Positions 34,937-43,879 of a stretch of 64,000 nucleotides of DNA are shown here, one piece after another (within the stretch, counting starts at the first letter, position 1; every line of letters begins with the position of its first letter). The notes under the pieces were generated by a model. That model was given only the letters and a program-made list of their open reading frames with translations, had not been told where the DNA came from and did no database searches. The stretch covers positions 62,001 to 126,000 of the forward strand of contig CAVVZC010000021.1 of NCBI GenBank assembly GCA_963752565.1. The letters run 5' to 3'. The translations under genes were made by a program, and so were the position numbers. This DNA is from UBA11574 sp963752565 (lineage in GTDB: Bacteria > Desulfobacterota > Desulfobacteria > Desulfobacterales > UBA11574).

Positions 34937-36331
34937 ATGAAGAATCATGTAAATAGGTTTGTATTGACCATCATTCTGTTGCTGGTCGCATCTTGCGCTC
35001 CGTTCAAACCCCAGGAGAGGCAGGCACCGGAAGGTGAATTGCCGCGCTCTTTTTCGCTCTATACGTCAGAATCCAAACCAGAATCACGGTGGTGGGAAGA
35101 ATTTAATGATCCTGATCTCAACGTGCTTATCACTGAAGCGCTCTCCGACAACTTAACTTTGAAAGAGGCCTGGTTCCGACTCGTTCAAACCCGGGCTTTG
35201 GCCGTTCAGGCCGGTGCAGCACTTTATCCGGATCTGGCAGGAACCGCCGAGGCTTATTATGCGCGTCAGCGGTTAGACAACGGTTCCCGGAAAACCATAT
35301 CCAATGAAGACTATTCCCTGGGAGTAATAAGCAGCTACGAACTGGATCTCTGGGGGCGTATTCAGGCCGGGCGCGAATCCGCTTTGCTTGAAGTGACCGC
35401 CGCCCGGGAAGACTTAAACACAGCGGCAATGACCCTGGCGGCTGAAGTGGCCAATCGCTGGGTTAACATTATATCCCAGCGGATGCAAAAACGGCTTCTG
35501 GAACGTCAACTTCAAACCAACTTGACATTACTGGAGCTCATTGAACTCAGATTTCGAATGTCTATGGTATCGGCGGTGGATGTTTATCAACAAAAACAAA
35601 TTGTTGAAGACACCATGGCTGAAATTCCTCTGGTTGAGGGCGAAGAACAGGTGCTGAGGCATGAACTGGCTCTGTTGCTGGGAAAGCCTCCGGGAACATT
35701 ATTAACGATCAGCCGGGAAGATTTTCCGCAACCGGCCGAAATTCCGGCAACCGGACTGCCGGCTGATCTTCTTGCATCACGTCCGGATTTGCGAAGGGCT
35801 GGAATGCTTTTGCAGGCTGCGGACTGGCAAGTGGCAGCCGCTCGGGCAAATCGTTTGCCGGCAATTCGCCTGACTGCCGGGGCCCAATATGAAAAAGGCA
35901 ATATAAATGTACTTTTTGACAACTGGCTGCTCAACCTGGCGGGCAATTTGACTGCACCAATATTCGATGGGGGCCGACGGGCGGCAGAAGTGGACCGCAG
36001 AAAGGCTCTCGTGGATGAAAATTTGTCTGCATACCGGCAAGCGGTTTTAACGGCCATCAGAGAAGTTGAAGATGCGCTGGTCAGTGAGGTCAAGCAGCGG
36101 GAACACATCAGGGCCCTCGAAAATGTAATGGTTACTGCCCGCAAGGCATTAGAGGAGGCAGGGATTCGGTATCGTAACGGGCTTACCGATTACCTGCCGG
36201 TGCTGACCCAATTGTTGGCGGTTCAAGGACTCGAAAGGAACTTAATTCGACAGCGGGCGATCCTGCTTAATGCACGCGTCCGTCTCTATCGCTCGCTGGG
36301 CGGAACATGGACGGACTCGCTAACCCCTTGA
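34937..36331 (+). CDS. RND efflux outer-membrane lipoprotein (TolC/NodT family)
   Basis: Outer-membrane channel of a tripartite efflux pump, 464 residues. The signal peptide ends in lipobox VASC (Cys about residue 20), so it is lipid-anchored as in NodT/OprM proteins. Both OEP repeats are visible: WWEEFNDPDLNVLITEALSDN with DLAGTAEAYYARQ and YELDLWGRIQAGRES in the first; LLASRPDLRRAGMLLQAADW, ANRLPAIRLTAG and GRRAAEVDRRKALVDE in the second. Coiled-coil helices lie between. The start codon has no good ribosome binding site. It is first in an efflux operon; 189 bp, mostly a palindromic element, separate it from the adaptor. Confidence 0.93.
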   Translation: MKNHVNRFVLTIILLLVASCAPFKPQERQAPEGELPRSFSLYTSESKPESRWWEEFNDPDLNVLITEALSDNLTLKEAWFRLVQTRALAVQAGAALYPDLAGTAEAYYARQRLDNGSRKTISNEDYSLGVISSYELDLWGRIQAGRESALLEVTAAREDLNTAAMTLAAEVANRWVNIISQRMQKRLLERQLQTNLTLLELIELRFRMSMVSAVDVYQQKQIVEDTMAEIPLVEGEEQVLRHELALLLGKPPGTLLTISREDFPQPAEIPATGLPADLLASRPDLRRAGMLLQAADWQVAAARANRLPAIRLTAGAQYEKGNINVLFDNWLLNLAGNLTAPIFDGGRRAAEVDRRKALVDENLSAYRQAVLTAIREVEDALVSEVKQREHIRALENVMVTARKALEEAGIRYRNGLTDYLPVLTQLLAVQGLERNLIRQRAILLNARVRLYRSLGGTWTDSLTP

Positions 36332-36350
36332 GCAATAAAGCTTGATGATC

Positions 36351-36486
36351 TCGTAAAAAGTCGAAAACGACGACAAAGTAAAAAGCTTCAAATTCAAGGC
36401 GCGCAAATCCTGAGGAATGAGGCGTACTTATGGTACGTCGCAGTGACGAAGGATGCAGCGCAACACAGAAGTTGGACTTTTTACGA
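36351..36486. mobile_element. MITE-like palindromic element, 136 bp
   Basis: The ends TCGTAAAAAGTC (36351-36362) and GACTTTTTACGA (36475-36486) are perfect 12-bp inverted repeats. The centre has a second hairpin, GCGTAC-TTATG-GTACGtCGC. It has no coding capacity and is placed between two efflux genes transcribed in the same direction, so its hairpin may modulate read-through. An apparent upstream start of the adaptor gene at 36443 is inside it. Confidence 0.55.
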
Positions 36487-36520
36487 AGTCGTAAAGTTTA
36501 AAAACCTAATAGGAATAAAA

Positions 36521-37798
36521 ATGGGAGATAATAAGCAAAAAAATATGTTGCCGGAGAAACAGCCGGACTCTGCCAGAAGTCCACGACCCATCATCAGAAT
36601 TGTTCTATCGCTTGTTATACTCGGTGCCGGTATCGGCGCAGCATTTTACATTAAAAATAGTGCGCCCCGAGCCAAAAAGCGGCCGCCGGTTAAGCTGAGT
36701 CCGACGGTTCTGATTCAAACGGTACAACCTTCCAGCTATCAGATTATCGTAACAGCCATGGGAACCGTTATTCCTGACCGGGAAGTGGTGCTAAAATCCC
36801 GTGTGTCCGGAGAAATTGTGGAGATCCATCCTGAATTCACGGAAGGCGGGTTTTTAAAAAAAGACATGAGAATTATCCAGATCGATCCTCAAGATTACGA
36901 GCTGGCTCTGGTTCGAAAGCGAAGTACGGTGACCGATGCCGAGTATGCCCTGAAACTGGAGTTGGGGCGTCAAGCAGTGGCCAAGCGAGAATGGGAGATT
37001 TTAGACCAGGGCAAGAAAGCGCAAGATATGGAAAAAGAACTGGCGCTACGCCAGCCCCACCTAAACAAGGTCAGAGCAGAGCTATCGGCAGCTGAGGCCG
37101 AACTAGAAGCGGCAATGCTCAATCTTGAGCGAACCCACATCACGGTGCCATTCAATGCCATGGTGCGTTCAAAGTCAGTGGATCGCGGCTCCCAGGTAAC
37201 ACCCCAGGACTCGCTGGCCGAACTGGTGGGCACCGATGCTTACAGAGTCCAGGCATCCTTGCCGGTGGATCGCCTCGAATGGATTGACGTTCCGGTTCGA
37301 GCCGGCGATCACGGTTCCAAGGCCCGAATCATTTATGGCCAGGGTAATGAATACAGCGGGACGGTTATCCGGTTGATGGGAGATCTGTCAACCGAAGGGC
37401 GCATGGCTCGGATCCTGTTGGAGGTTGCTGATCCGCTTGGCTTGAACGCTTCCAATCAGGATCACACACCCCTTTTAATCGGCGAGTACGTCAGGGCGAA
37501 AATCCTGGGCCGCAAACTTGACAACGTATTTCAAATTCCGCGTACGGCCTTGAAAGATAATTCAAGTATCTGGATCGTAAGTGAAAACCAAACATTGGAA
37601 ATTCGAAAGGTACGTCCGGTCTGGCGTGATGCCGACGTCGTCCTGCTGAAGGACGGCCTGAAACCTGGAGAACAGTTGATCGTTTCGGATTTGCCTGCAC
37701 CTGTGGAAGGAATGAGAGTGCGAGTCGAACCATTGAAATCTGAAATGAAAAGAGACCAACCCGTGAAAGAAAAAGCAGCAAAGGATGGAAATTCTTAG
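36521..37798 (+). CDS. RND efflux periplasmic adaptor (membrane fusion protein)
   Basis: HlyD/AcrA-type adaptor linking the inner-membrane pump to the outer-membrane channel, 425 residues. One N-terminal membrane anchor (IVLSLVILGAGIGAAFYI, about residues 25-45) is followed by the lipoyl half-motif GTVIPDREVVLKSRVSGEIVEIHP, an alpha-helical hairpin rich in Glu/Ala/Leu, the second lipoyl part NLERTHITVPFNAMVRSKSV, and beta-barrel/membrane-proximal domains (YVRAKILGRKLDNVFQIPRTAL). AGGA lies 6 bp before the ATG at 36521; the apparent longer frame from 36443 begins in the repeat element. The end overlaps the possible pump start at 37785. Confidence 0.93.
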   Translation: MGDNKQKNMLPEKQPDSARSPRPIIRIVLSLVILGAGIGAAFYIKNSAPRAKKRPPVKLSPTVLIQTVQPSSYQIIVTAMGTVIPDREVVLKSRVSGEIVEIHPEFTEGGFLKKDMRIIQIDPQDYELALVRKRSTVTDAEYALKLELGRQAVAKREWEILDQGKKAQDMEKELALRQPHLNKVRAELSAAEAELEAAMLNLERTHITVPFNAMVRSKSVDRGSQVTPQDSLAELVGTDAYRVQASLPVDRLEWIDVPVRAGDHGSKARIIYGQGNEYSGTVIRLMGDLSTEGRMARILLEVADPLGLNASNQDHTPLLIGEYVRAKILGRKLDNVFQIPRTALKDNSSIWIVSENQTLEIRKVRPVWRDADVVLLKDGLKPGEQLIVSDLPAPVEGMRVRVEPLKSEMKRDQPVKEKAAKDGNS

Positions 37799-37799
37799 T

Positions 37800-40700
37800 A
37801 TGAAAAGCCTTTTGCAAGATGATTCCAAAAAAAAGGGACCCATTGCCTGGATGGCCGGTCATTCCGTGACGGCCAACCTTCTCATGCTGGTGCTTCTTGT
37901 GGGAGGATTCTTTATGGGCTTTCGCATCAAGAAGGAAGTATTTCCTTACTTTGAACTGGATCGGGTCCAAATCACCGTTCCCTATCCCGGTGCCAGCCCC
38001 CAGGAAGTGGAGAGGGGCATCATATTGGCCATAGAAGAGGCCGTGCAAGGCTTGGAAGGTGTCAATGAAGTTCGGGCATCTGCCAGAGAAGGGGTTGGTA
38101 CGGTCACCGTGGAGATGATAGAAGGCGAAAATCTGCAAAAGCTGGGTCAGGACATCCAGAGTGAAGTGGATCGGATTACGTCTTTTCCCGAAGAAGCAGA
38201 AGAGCCCCGGGTGGTAATAGTTTCCAGAAAGCGTTTTGTTGTTTCTCTGGCGCTTTACGGCGATCAAAGCGAAGGGGTGCTACGTGAATATGCTGAGTAT
38301 TTGCGGGACCGATTGCTTCAGGATCCGGATATTACCCAGGTGGAACTGGTTGGGGTGCGTAACTATGAAATCAGCGTTGAGATTTCCCAGGACAAATTAA
38401 GAACTTATAACCTTACCATAGAGGAGGTTGCCCAGCGGATCGGCAGGACGTCCGTTGAACTTCCCGGCGGCGCCGTCAAAACTCCCGGAGGCGATATCCT
38501 GGTTCGCGTGAAGGAACGCAAGGATTACGGACGCGAATTCGGAAAGATTCCGATTATTACGGCCAACGATGGAACCCAGGTTCTGCTCGAAGATATCGCC
38601 GATATTAAGGACGGATTTGAAGAAACCGACCATGCCGCCACGTATAACGGAAAACCCTCCGTAATGATCGAGGTCTATCGGGTCGGCGATCAAACCCCTG
38701 TTTCAGTATCCAATGCCGCCAAACAGGTGGTGGAGGCGGTAAACCAGGAACTGCCTCCGGGCCTGGTGGTTGTTCTTCGCAATGACCGGTCGGAAATCTA
38801 CCGGCAGCGCATGGAACTTATGGTTAAAAACGGAATTATAGGGTTGGGTCTGGTGTTTATTTTGCTGGCATTGTTTCTGGAAGCTCGGCTGGCTTTCTGG
38901 GTGGCTCTGGGGATTCCCATCTCTTTTATGGGTTCTCTTTTCTTTTTGCCGGCACTGGGTGTCAGCATTAATATGGTCTCCATGTTCGCGTTTATCGTCA
39001 CCCTCGGCATCGTGGTGGATGATGCCATTGTTGTTGGAGAAAACGTCTACCACCATCGCCAGCGAGGCGTTCCCTGGTTTAAAGCTTCTGTTTCGGGGAC
39101 TCGAGAGATCGCCATGCCGGTAACTTTCAGCGTTTTGACCAACATGATTGCTTTCGCACCCATGTTTTTCGTTCCCGGTATCATGGGGAAGGTTTTTAAA
39201 CAAATTCCCGTGGTCGTGATCAGTGTGTTTGCGATTTCGCTGATTGAGTGTTTTTTGATTCTTCCTGCCCACGTTGGCCATCAGAAACAGTTTCGTAAGG
39301 GGTTTTTCAGCAGGATCAACGATCGGCAGCAAAGATTCAGCAAGGCCTTTGTTCGTTTTGTTAAGCGGAGATACGGCCCATTGTTGGGATTGGCCCTACG
39401 CTGGAGATATGTGACGATGTCTTTGGGTGTTGCTGTTTTGCTGATTGTGGCCGGCTATGTGAAGAGCGGGCGCATGGGATTTGAGCTTTTTCCAAAGATC
39501 GAATCCGATTATGCCAAAGTGACGGCCACACTGCCGTTCGGGACTGCGTTTCAAAAAACCGAAAAAGTACAGCAGATGCTGGTCAAGGCGGCCCAGGAAG
39601 TTGTCGATGAAAACGGTGGAAAAACACTCATGGAAGGAATTTTCGCCAGGATCAATGGCAACCAGGCCGATGTTCGTATTTACTTGACGCCGCCGGATAA
39701 GCGCCCGATGTCGACTGCGCAAATAACGGAACGCTGGCGGGAACGGGTGGGGGCTATTCCGGGATTGGAATCCATTTTATTTGAATCCGATGCCGGTGGA
39801 CCCGGGCGCGGACCCGCAATTTCAGTAGAACTCAGTCACAAAGATATTGGTCTGCTGGAAAAGGCTGCGGCCGAGGTTGCAGATGCCCTGGGTTTTTATC
39901 CGATTGTAAAAGATATCGATGACGGTTTTTCACCTGGCAAACAACAGATCGATTTTCAGATCAAACCGGAAGCCCGCAGTCTTGGATTAAGGTCCAAGGA
40001 GGTGGCCAGGCAAGTCCGGCATGCTTATTATGGCGCCGAAGCCCTACGACAACAGCGGGGTCGTAATGAGGTCAAAGTCATGGTCAGGCTCCCCAAGATC
40101 GAACGGATTTCCGAGTATAATCTTGAAGAAATGATATTGCGGACGCCAAACGGTAGTGAGATTCCCTTGCGTTATGCCGTGACCATACACCGGGGGCGCG
40201 CCTATACCGATATCAATCGTCGGGACGGTCACCGGATCGTGACAGTGACGGCCGATGCCCGGCCCCGAAGTAAGGCGGGCGAGATGTCGGAGTCGCTTAA
40301 ATCTGAAACCCTGCCGGAATTGAAAAACAAATATCCCGGTTTGACCTATAGTTTTGAGGGCCGGCAGGCTGACCGACGGGAAAGCATGCAGAGCCTGATG
40401 CGAGGACTTTTGGCGGCCCTTGTGGTCATTTTTGTCATGCTGGCCATTCCACTGAACAGCTATATTCAGCCTTTGATCATTATGGCGGCCATTCCCTTTG
40501 GCATCGTGGGAGCCGTACTCGGTCATCTGATCATGGGCTACAGCCTGAGCGTACTCAGCATGTTCGGCGTGGTGGCGCTGAGCGGGGTGGTGGTCAACGA
40601 TTCGCTGGTGCTGATCGATTTTGCCAACCGCAAGGAGCGGGCCGGAATGAGTCGGCGTGACGCGATTCATCAGGCGGGTATTCACCGTTTTCGGCCGATT

Positions 40701-40934
40701 ATTTTAACTTCCCTGACCACTTTCGGCGGCCTGTCACCGATGATTTTTGAAACGTCCCGCCAGGCCCGGTTTTTGATTCCCATGGCCCTTTCTTTGGGAT
40801 ACGGCATTTTGTTCGCGACCGTGATTACGCTCGTTCTGGTGCCGTCCTTTTATCTTATTATTGAAGATATCCGTCAATTGATCAGAATGAGATTCTCGTT
40901 TGATATCAAGGCCGGGCAAGAAGATGGACCCTAA
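37800..40934 (+). CDS. RND-family efflux pump permease (AcrB/MexB-like)
   Basis: Inner-membrane proton-driven exporter, about 1044 residues. The first membrane segment (AGHSVTANLLMLVLLVGGFF) is followed by the porter domain (VPYPGASPQEVERGI; VNEVRASAREGVGTVTVEM), then a first membrane domain containing GIVVDDAIVVGENV, with the acidic residues of the proton relay, a second porter repeat and a second membrane domain (AIPFGIVGAVLGHLIMGYSLSVLS; GVVVNDSLVLIDFANRK). The C-terminus is cytoplasmic and basic. GVVVNDSLVLIDF matches the HAE1/multidrug branch better than the heavy-metal branch, but substrate cannot be set. ATG 37800 was preferred over 37785, which lies within the adaptor gene; neither has a strong ribosome binding site. 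Confidence 0.95.
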   Translation: MKSLLQDDSKKKGPIAWMAGHSVTANLLMLVLLVGGFFMGFRIKKEVFPYFELDRVQITVPYPGASPQEVERGIILAIEEAVQGLEGVNEVRASAREGVGTVTVEMIEGENLQKLGQDIQSEVDRITSFPEEAEEPRVVIVSRKRFVVSLALYGDQSEGVLREYAEYLRDRLLQDPDITQVELVGVRNYEISVEISQDKLRTYNLTIEEVAQRIGRTSVELPGGAVKTPGGDILVRVKERKDYGREFGKIPIITANDGTQVLLEDIADIKDGFEETDHAATYNGKPSVMIEVYRVGDQTPVSVSNAAKQVVEAVNQELPPGLVVVLRNDRSEIYRQRMELMVKNGIIGLGLVFILLALFLEARLAFWVALGIPISFMGSLFFLPALGVSINMVSMFAFIVTLGIVVDDAIVVGENVYHHRQRGVPWFKASVSGTREIAMPVTFSVLTNMIAFAPMFFVPGIMGKVFKQIPVVVISVFAISLIECFLILPAHVGHQKQFRKGFFSRINDRQQRFSKAFVRFVKRRYGPLLGLALRWRYVTMSLGVAVLLIVAGYVKSGRMGFELFPKIESDYAKVTATLPFGTAFQKTEKVQQMLVKAAQEVVDENGGKTLMEGIFARINGNQADVRIYLTPPDKRPMSTAQITERWRERVGAIPGLESILFESDAGGPGRGPAISVELSHKDIGLLEKAAAEVADALGFYPIVKDIDDGFSPGKQQIDFQIKPEARSLGLRSKEVARQVRHAYYGAEALRQQRGRNEVKVMVRLPKIERISEYNLEEMILRTPNGSEIPLRYAVTIHRGRAYTDINRRDGHRIVTVTADARPRSKAGEMSESLKSETLPELKNKYPGLTYSFEGRQADRRESMQSLMRGLLAALVVIFVMLAIPLNSYIQPLIIMAAIPFGIVGAVLGHLIMGYSLSVLSMFGVVALSGVVVNDSLVLIDFANRKERAGMSRRDAIHQAGIHRFRPIILTSLTTFGGLSPMIFETSRQARFLIPMALSLGYGILFATVITLVLVPSFYLIIEDIRQLIRMRFSFDIKAGQEDGP

Positions 40935-40990
40935 TTTTAGAACGTCTCGGCCAATATCTCCAACCACCTAATCTTATTACAACTTCTTAC

Positions 40991-41020
40991 TTGACTGACG
41001 GATACCTTTAGCCGTATATA
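40991..41020 (+). promoter_or_regulatory. Sigma70-type promoter of the nucleoside transporter operon
   Basis: TTGACT (40991-40996), an 18-bp spacer and TATATA (41015-41020) fit a housekeeping promoter, 138 bp before the start of the substrate-binding protein. An ACGG-N10-CCGT dyad overlaps the spacer. A short hairpin (TTGAG/CTCAA) lies in the leader before the AAGGAGG. Confidence 0.5.
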
Positions 41021-41158
41021 GAGTGGGATAGCAATTATTGAATAATGTTCCCATAATTTACAGACCGCATCCAATCAAATTAAATTTCAAGTTAAAAAAT
41101 GGACAGACCTTGCCATCAATTGAGTATTGTCGCTCAACTGGCGTTTAAGGAGGACTTT

Positions 41159-42352
41159 ATGTTAAAAAAACTTGTACGGGGAGTAACCGCAGTGTTTTTT
41201 TTCTTTTCCTTGTCATTTTTAACTTCTCAAACAGTCATGGGGGTTGATAAGACGTTTACGTTTGGTTTGCTTTTAGTCGGCCCCTATAATGATCACGGAT
41301 GGAGCCAGGCCCATTTTGAAGGGGGAAAATATGTTGAAAAAATGATTCCTAATGCCAAAATGATATATATCGACAAGGTCAACCCGGCCGATCGTCCCGG
41401 CATTACGATTCCCCAGCTCGTAGATGATATGGTGGAAAAAGGGGCTAAATTAATCATCGCAAATTCTGATGACATGAAAGACGGAACCAGAGAAGCAGCC
41501 CGGATGCATCCTGAGATACATTTTCTTCATATTTCCGGTGACGATGTTCTCACCGCAAAGGCGCCTAAGAATCTTAGCAACCTCATGGGGCGAATGGAAT
41601 ACGGAAAAATGATGGCCGGATTTGCCGCGGCAATGACCACAAAAACCGGTAAAATTGGATATCTTGGTCCTCTTATAAATGATGAAACCCGGCGATTGGC
41701 AGCATCTTGTTATCTGGGCGCTAAATATGCCTGGGAAAAGGTTCTGAAAAAAGATCCGGCAAAGTTGAAGTTTCAGGTCACCTGGATCGGCTTTTGGTTC
41801 AACATTCCCGGTGTAACCGCTGATCCCACTCAAGTTGCCCTGAACTTTTTCAACTCCGGATATGATGTTGTTCTTTCCGGGATAGACACCACTGAAGCTG
41901 TCGTTGTTGCGACGCAAAAACGGAAGGAAGGAAAAGAAGTCTGGGCAGTACCCTATGATTATATCGGGGCGTGCGAAGGCGGGACTGATGTATGCTTGGG
42001 GGTCTCCTATTTCAATTGGGGTCCGGGATACGTTTCTTTTGTAAAAGCATCAATGGCAGGAAAATGGACGTCCAAATGGGTCTGGTTGGGGCCTGACTGG
42101 AAGGATATCAACAATTCTGATACCAGTGCAGTTGGTTTTATGGCCGGGTCTGCATTGTCTTCATCAGCCAAAGCAGCTTTAAATATATTTATCAAGGATC
42201 TCGGAACAGGCAAAGCAGAACTTTTCAAAGGTCCCCTTTACTATCAGGACGGCAATTTATTTCTTAAAGACGGTGAAGTTGCGACGGATAAAAAGGTTTG
42301 GTACATGAAACAGCTTTTAAAGGGGATGACCGGGCAAAGCGGCGCTAAATAG
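41159..42352 (+). CDS. BMP-family ABC transporter substrate-binding protein
   Basis: Periplasmic nucleoside-binding protein of the BMP/PnrA family, 397 residues. The signal peptide (MLKKLVRGVTAVFFFFSLSF) has no lipobox and is probably cleaved after about residue 26. The mature start FTFGLLLVGPYNDHGWSQAHFEGG is the usual BMP opening; DDMVEKGAKLIIANSDD and LMGRMEYGKMMAGFAAAM are the hinge and ligand region. AAGGAGG sits 6-7 bp before the ATG at 41159, so the frame upstream (41099) is not used. Proteins of this family bind nucleosides or purines. A promoter lies just upstream. It starts an operon with one ATPase and two permeases. Confidence 0.93.
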   Translation: MLKKLVRGVTAVFFFFSLSFLTSQTVMGVDKTFTFGLLLVGPYNDHGWSQAHFEGGKYVEKMIPNAKMIYIDKVNPADRPGITIPQLVDDMVEKGAKLIIANSDDMKDGTREAARMHPEIHFLHISGDDVLTAKAPKNLSNLMGRMEYGKMMAGFAAAMTTKTGKIGYLGPLINDETRRLAASCYLGAKYAWEKVLKKDPAKLKFQVTWIGFWFNIPGVTADPTQVALNFFNSGYDVVLSGIDTTEAVVVATQKRKEGKEVWAVPYDYIGACEGGTDVCLGVSYFNWGPGYVSFVKASMAGKWTSKWVWLGPDWKDINNSDTSAVGFMAGSALSSSAKAALNIFIKDLGTGKAELFKGPLYYQDGNLFLKDGEVATDKKVWYMKQLLKGMTGQSGAK

Positions 42353-42392
42353 TTCAAATAGTTCTAATGAATCTTTTTGGGTATTCTCTAAG

Positions 42393-43853
42393 ATGTGGGT
42401 AGAACTCCGGAAAATCCACAAATATTATGGGCCGGTAAAGGCCAATTACGGAGTTAATCTTACCATTGAGCCAGGCACTATCCATGGCATTCTCGGTGAG
42501 AATGGTGCGGGCAAGACCACATTAATGAAAATACTTGCAGGTTACAGCGAGAAAACCAGTGGCACTATTCTTGTTGATAATTCCCCTGTAAATTACAAGA
42601 CCCCTGCCCAAGCCTCGGAACTGGGTATCGGTATGCTTTACCAGGACCCTCTCGATTTTCCCCTTCTGTCGGTGTTGGACAACTTCATGTTGGGACAAAC
42701 CACCGGAATAGCAGACAAGAAAAAAACATTTAGAAAGATTTTTGAAAAGACTTCAGATTCATTTAATTTTTCTCTTCAACCGGATACTTTTGTTAAACGT
42801 CTTACCATTGGTGAAAGACAGCAACTTGAGATTCTGAGGCTTTTGGCCCGGGGAATTCAGGTCCTGATTCTTGATGAACCCACCACCGGCATATCCAGTT
42901 TGCAGAAAAAGACCCTTTTTCAGGCCCTTAAAAAACTCGCTTCAGAGGGTAAAAGCGTCATCCTGGTGTCTCACAAGCTGGAAGATGTACAAGCCTTGTG
43001 CGATAAAATAACCGTGCTGCGACAGGGAGCCGTAGCGGGGCAAATGGAAAGACCTTTTAGTATAAACATTTTGTTGGAAATGATGTTCGGTTCACCCCCT
43101 CTCCCACCCACACGTGCGCAATTAAAAACCGGGGAAATCATCCTTGAGATGAATCAGGTATCTGCTCCAGGGGGTCGCACAGGTTTAAGAAACTGTGACA
43201 TCACCGTTCGCCACGGAGAGGTGATCGGTTTGGCCGGCCTTGAAGGAAGCGGCCAGGACGTTTTCCTCAGAATCGCAGCAGGTCTGAAGCAACCGTCCAA
43301 AGGATCCATACATCTTCAGGGCGTGAAAATGAACGGCAAGGATTATCATACATACAAAAACCGGGGCGTAACCTACTTGCCGGGCTCTCGCCTTGAAGAG
43401 GGATTGATATCAGGATTGAGCATCGCCCAGCATCTTTTACTTCAGGACAAACAAAAAGGGGTTTTTGTAAAAAGTGTTCACGCCTTTCGAAAAGCGCAAA
43501 AGAGCATCGCCCAGTTTCGAATCAAGGCCGAACCGGAATCTTTTGTAGAATCTCTTTCCGGAGGGAATCAACAACGCCTGCTTCTTTCTTTCCTGCCCGC
43601 CGATCCGATTTTGCTTCTATTGGGGAACCCAACAAGAGGGTTAGACATGGAATCTGTTCTCTGGGTTTGGCAGCACCTCCATCAATATTGTGCACACAAG
43701 GCATGTATTGTTTTTTCATCTTCAGAACTCGATGAAATCCTGATGAATGCAGATCGAGTGCTGGTCTTTTTTGATGGCACTATAATTAAAGATGCACGGA
43801 CAGAACAAACAGATGTCCATGAACTTGGACGGGCTATTGCAGGCAAAACTTAA
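42393..43853 (+). CDS. ABC transporter ATPase, tandem nucleotide-binding domains (nucleoside/simple-sugar type)
   Basis: A 486-residue protein with two ABC domains, as in the YufO/RbsA class. Domain 1 has Walker A GENGAGKTT, the signature LTIGERQQLEILR and Walker B VLILDEPTTG. In domain 2 Walker A is degenerate (GLEGSGQDVF in place of G-x4-GK-S/T), the signature LSGGNQQ is intact and Walker B reads LLLLGNPTRGLD, with Asn where Glu is usual. Loss of the second site is normal for this transporter class, so the first site presumably hydrolyses ATP. It follows the binding protein by 40 bp and is 26 bp before the first permease. Confidence 0.93.
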   Translation: MWVELRKIHKYYGPVKANYGVNLTIEPGTIHGILGENGAGKTTLMKILAGYSEKTSGTILVDNSPVNYKTPAQASELGIGMLYQDPLDFPLLSVLDNFMLGQTTGIADKKKTFRKIFEKTSDSFNFSLQPDTFVKRLTIGERQQLEILRLLARGIQVLILDEPTTGISSLQKKTLFQALKKLASEGKSVILVSHKLEDVQALCDKITVLRQGAVAGQMERPFSINILLEMMFGSPPLPPTRAQLKTGEIILEMNQVSAPGGRTGLRNCDITVRHGEVIGLAGLEGSGQDVFLRIAAGLKQPSKGSIHLQGVKMNGKDYHTYKNRGVTYLPGSRLEEGLISGLSIAQHLLLQDKQKGVFVKSVHAFRKAQKSIAQFRIKAEPESFVESLSGGNQQRLLLSFLPADPILLLLGNPTRGLDMESVLWVWQHLHQYCAHKACIVFSSSELDEILMNADRVLVFFDGTIIKDARTEQTDVHELGRAIAGKT

Positions 43854-43879
43854 CCCAGATATTTCATGAACAACATAAT

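Noticed and set aside
36443..36520. Longer start of the efflux adaptor
   Set aside because: The extension lies in the palindromic element; ATG 36521 has a ribosome site.
37491..38267. 258-codon minus-strand frame
   Set aside because: Antisense to the efflux adaptor and pump; shadow frame with His/Arg-rich nonsense text.
43180..43300. Loss of Walker A in the second ABC domain as a defect
   Set aside because: A degenerate second site is normal in the nucleoside/simple-sugar ATPase class.
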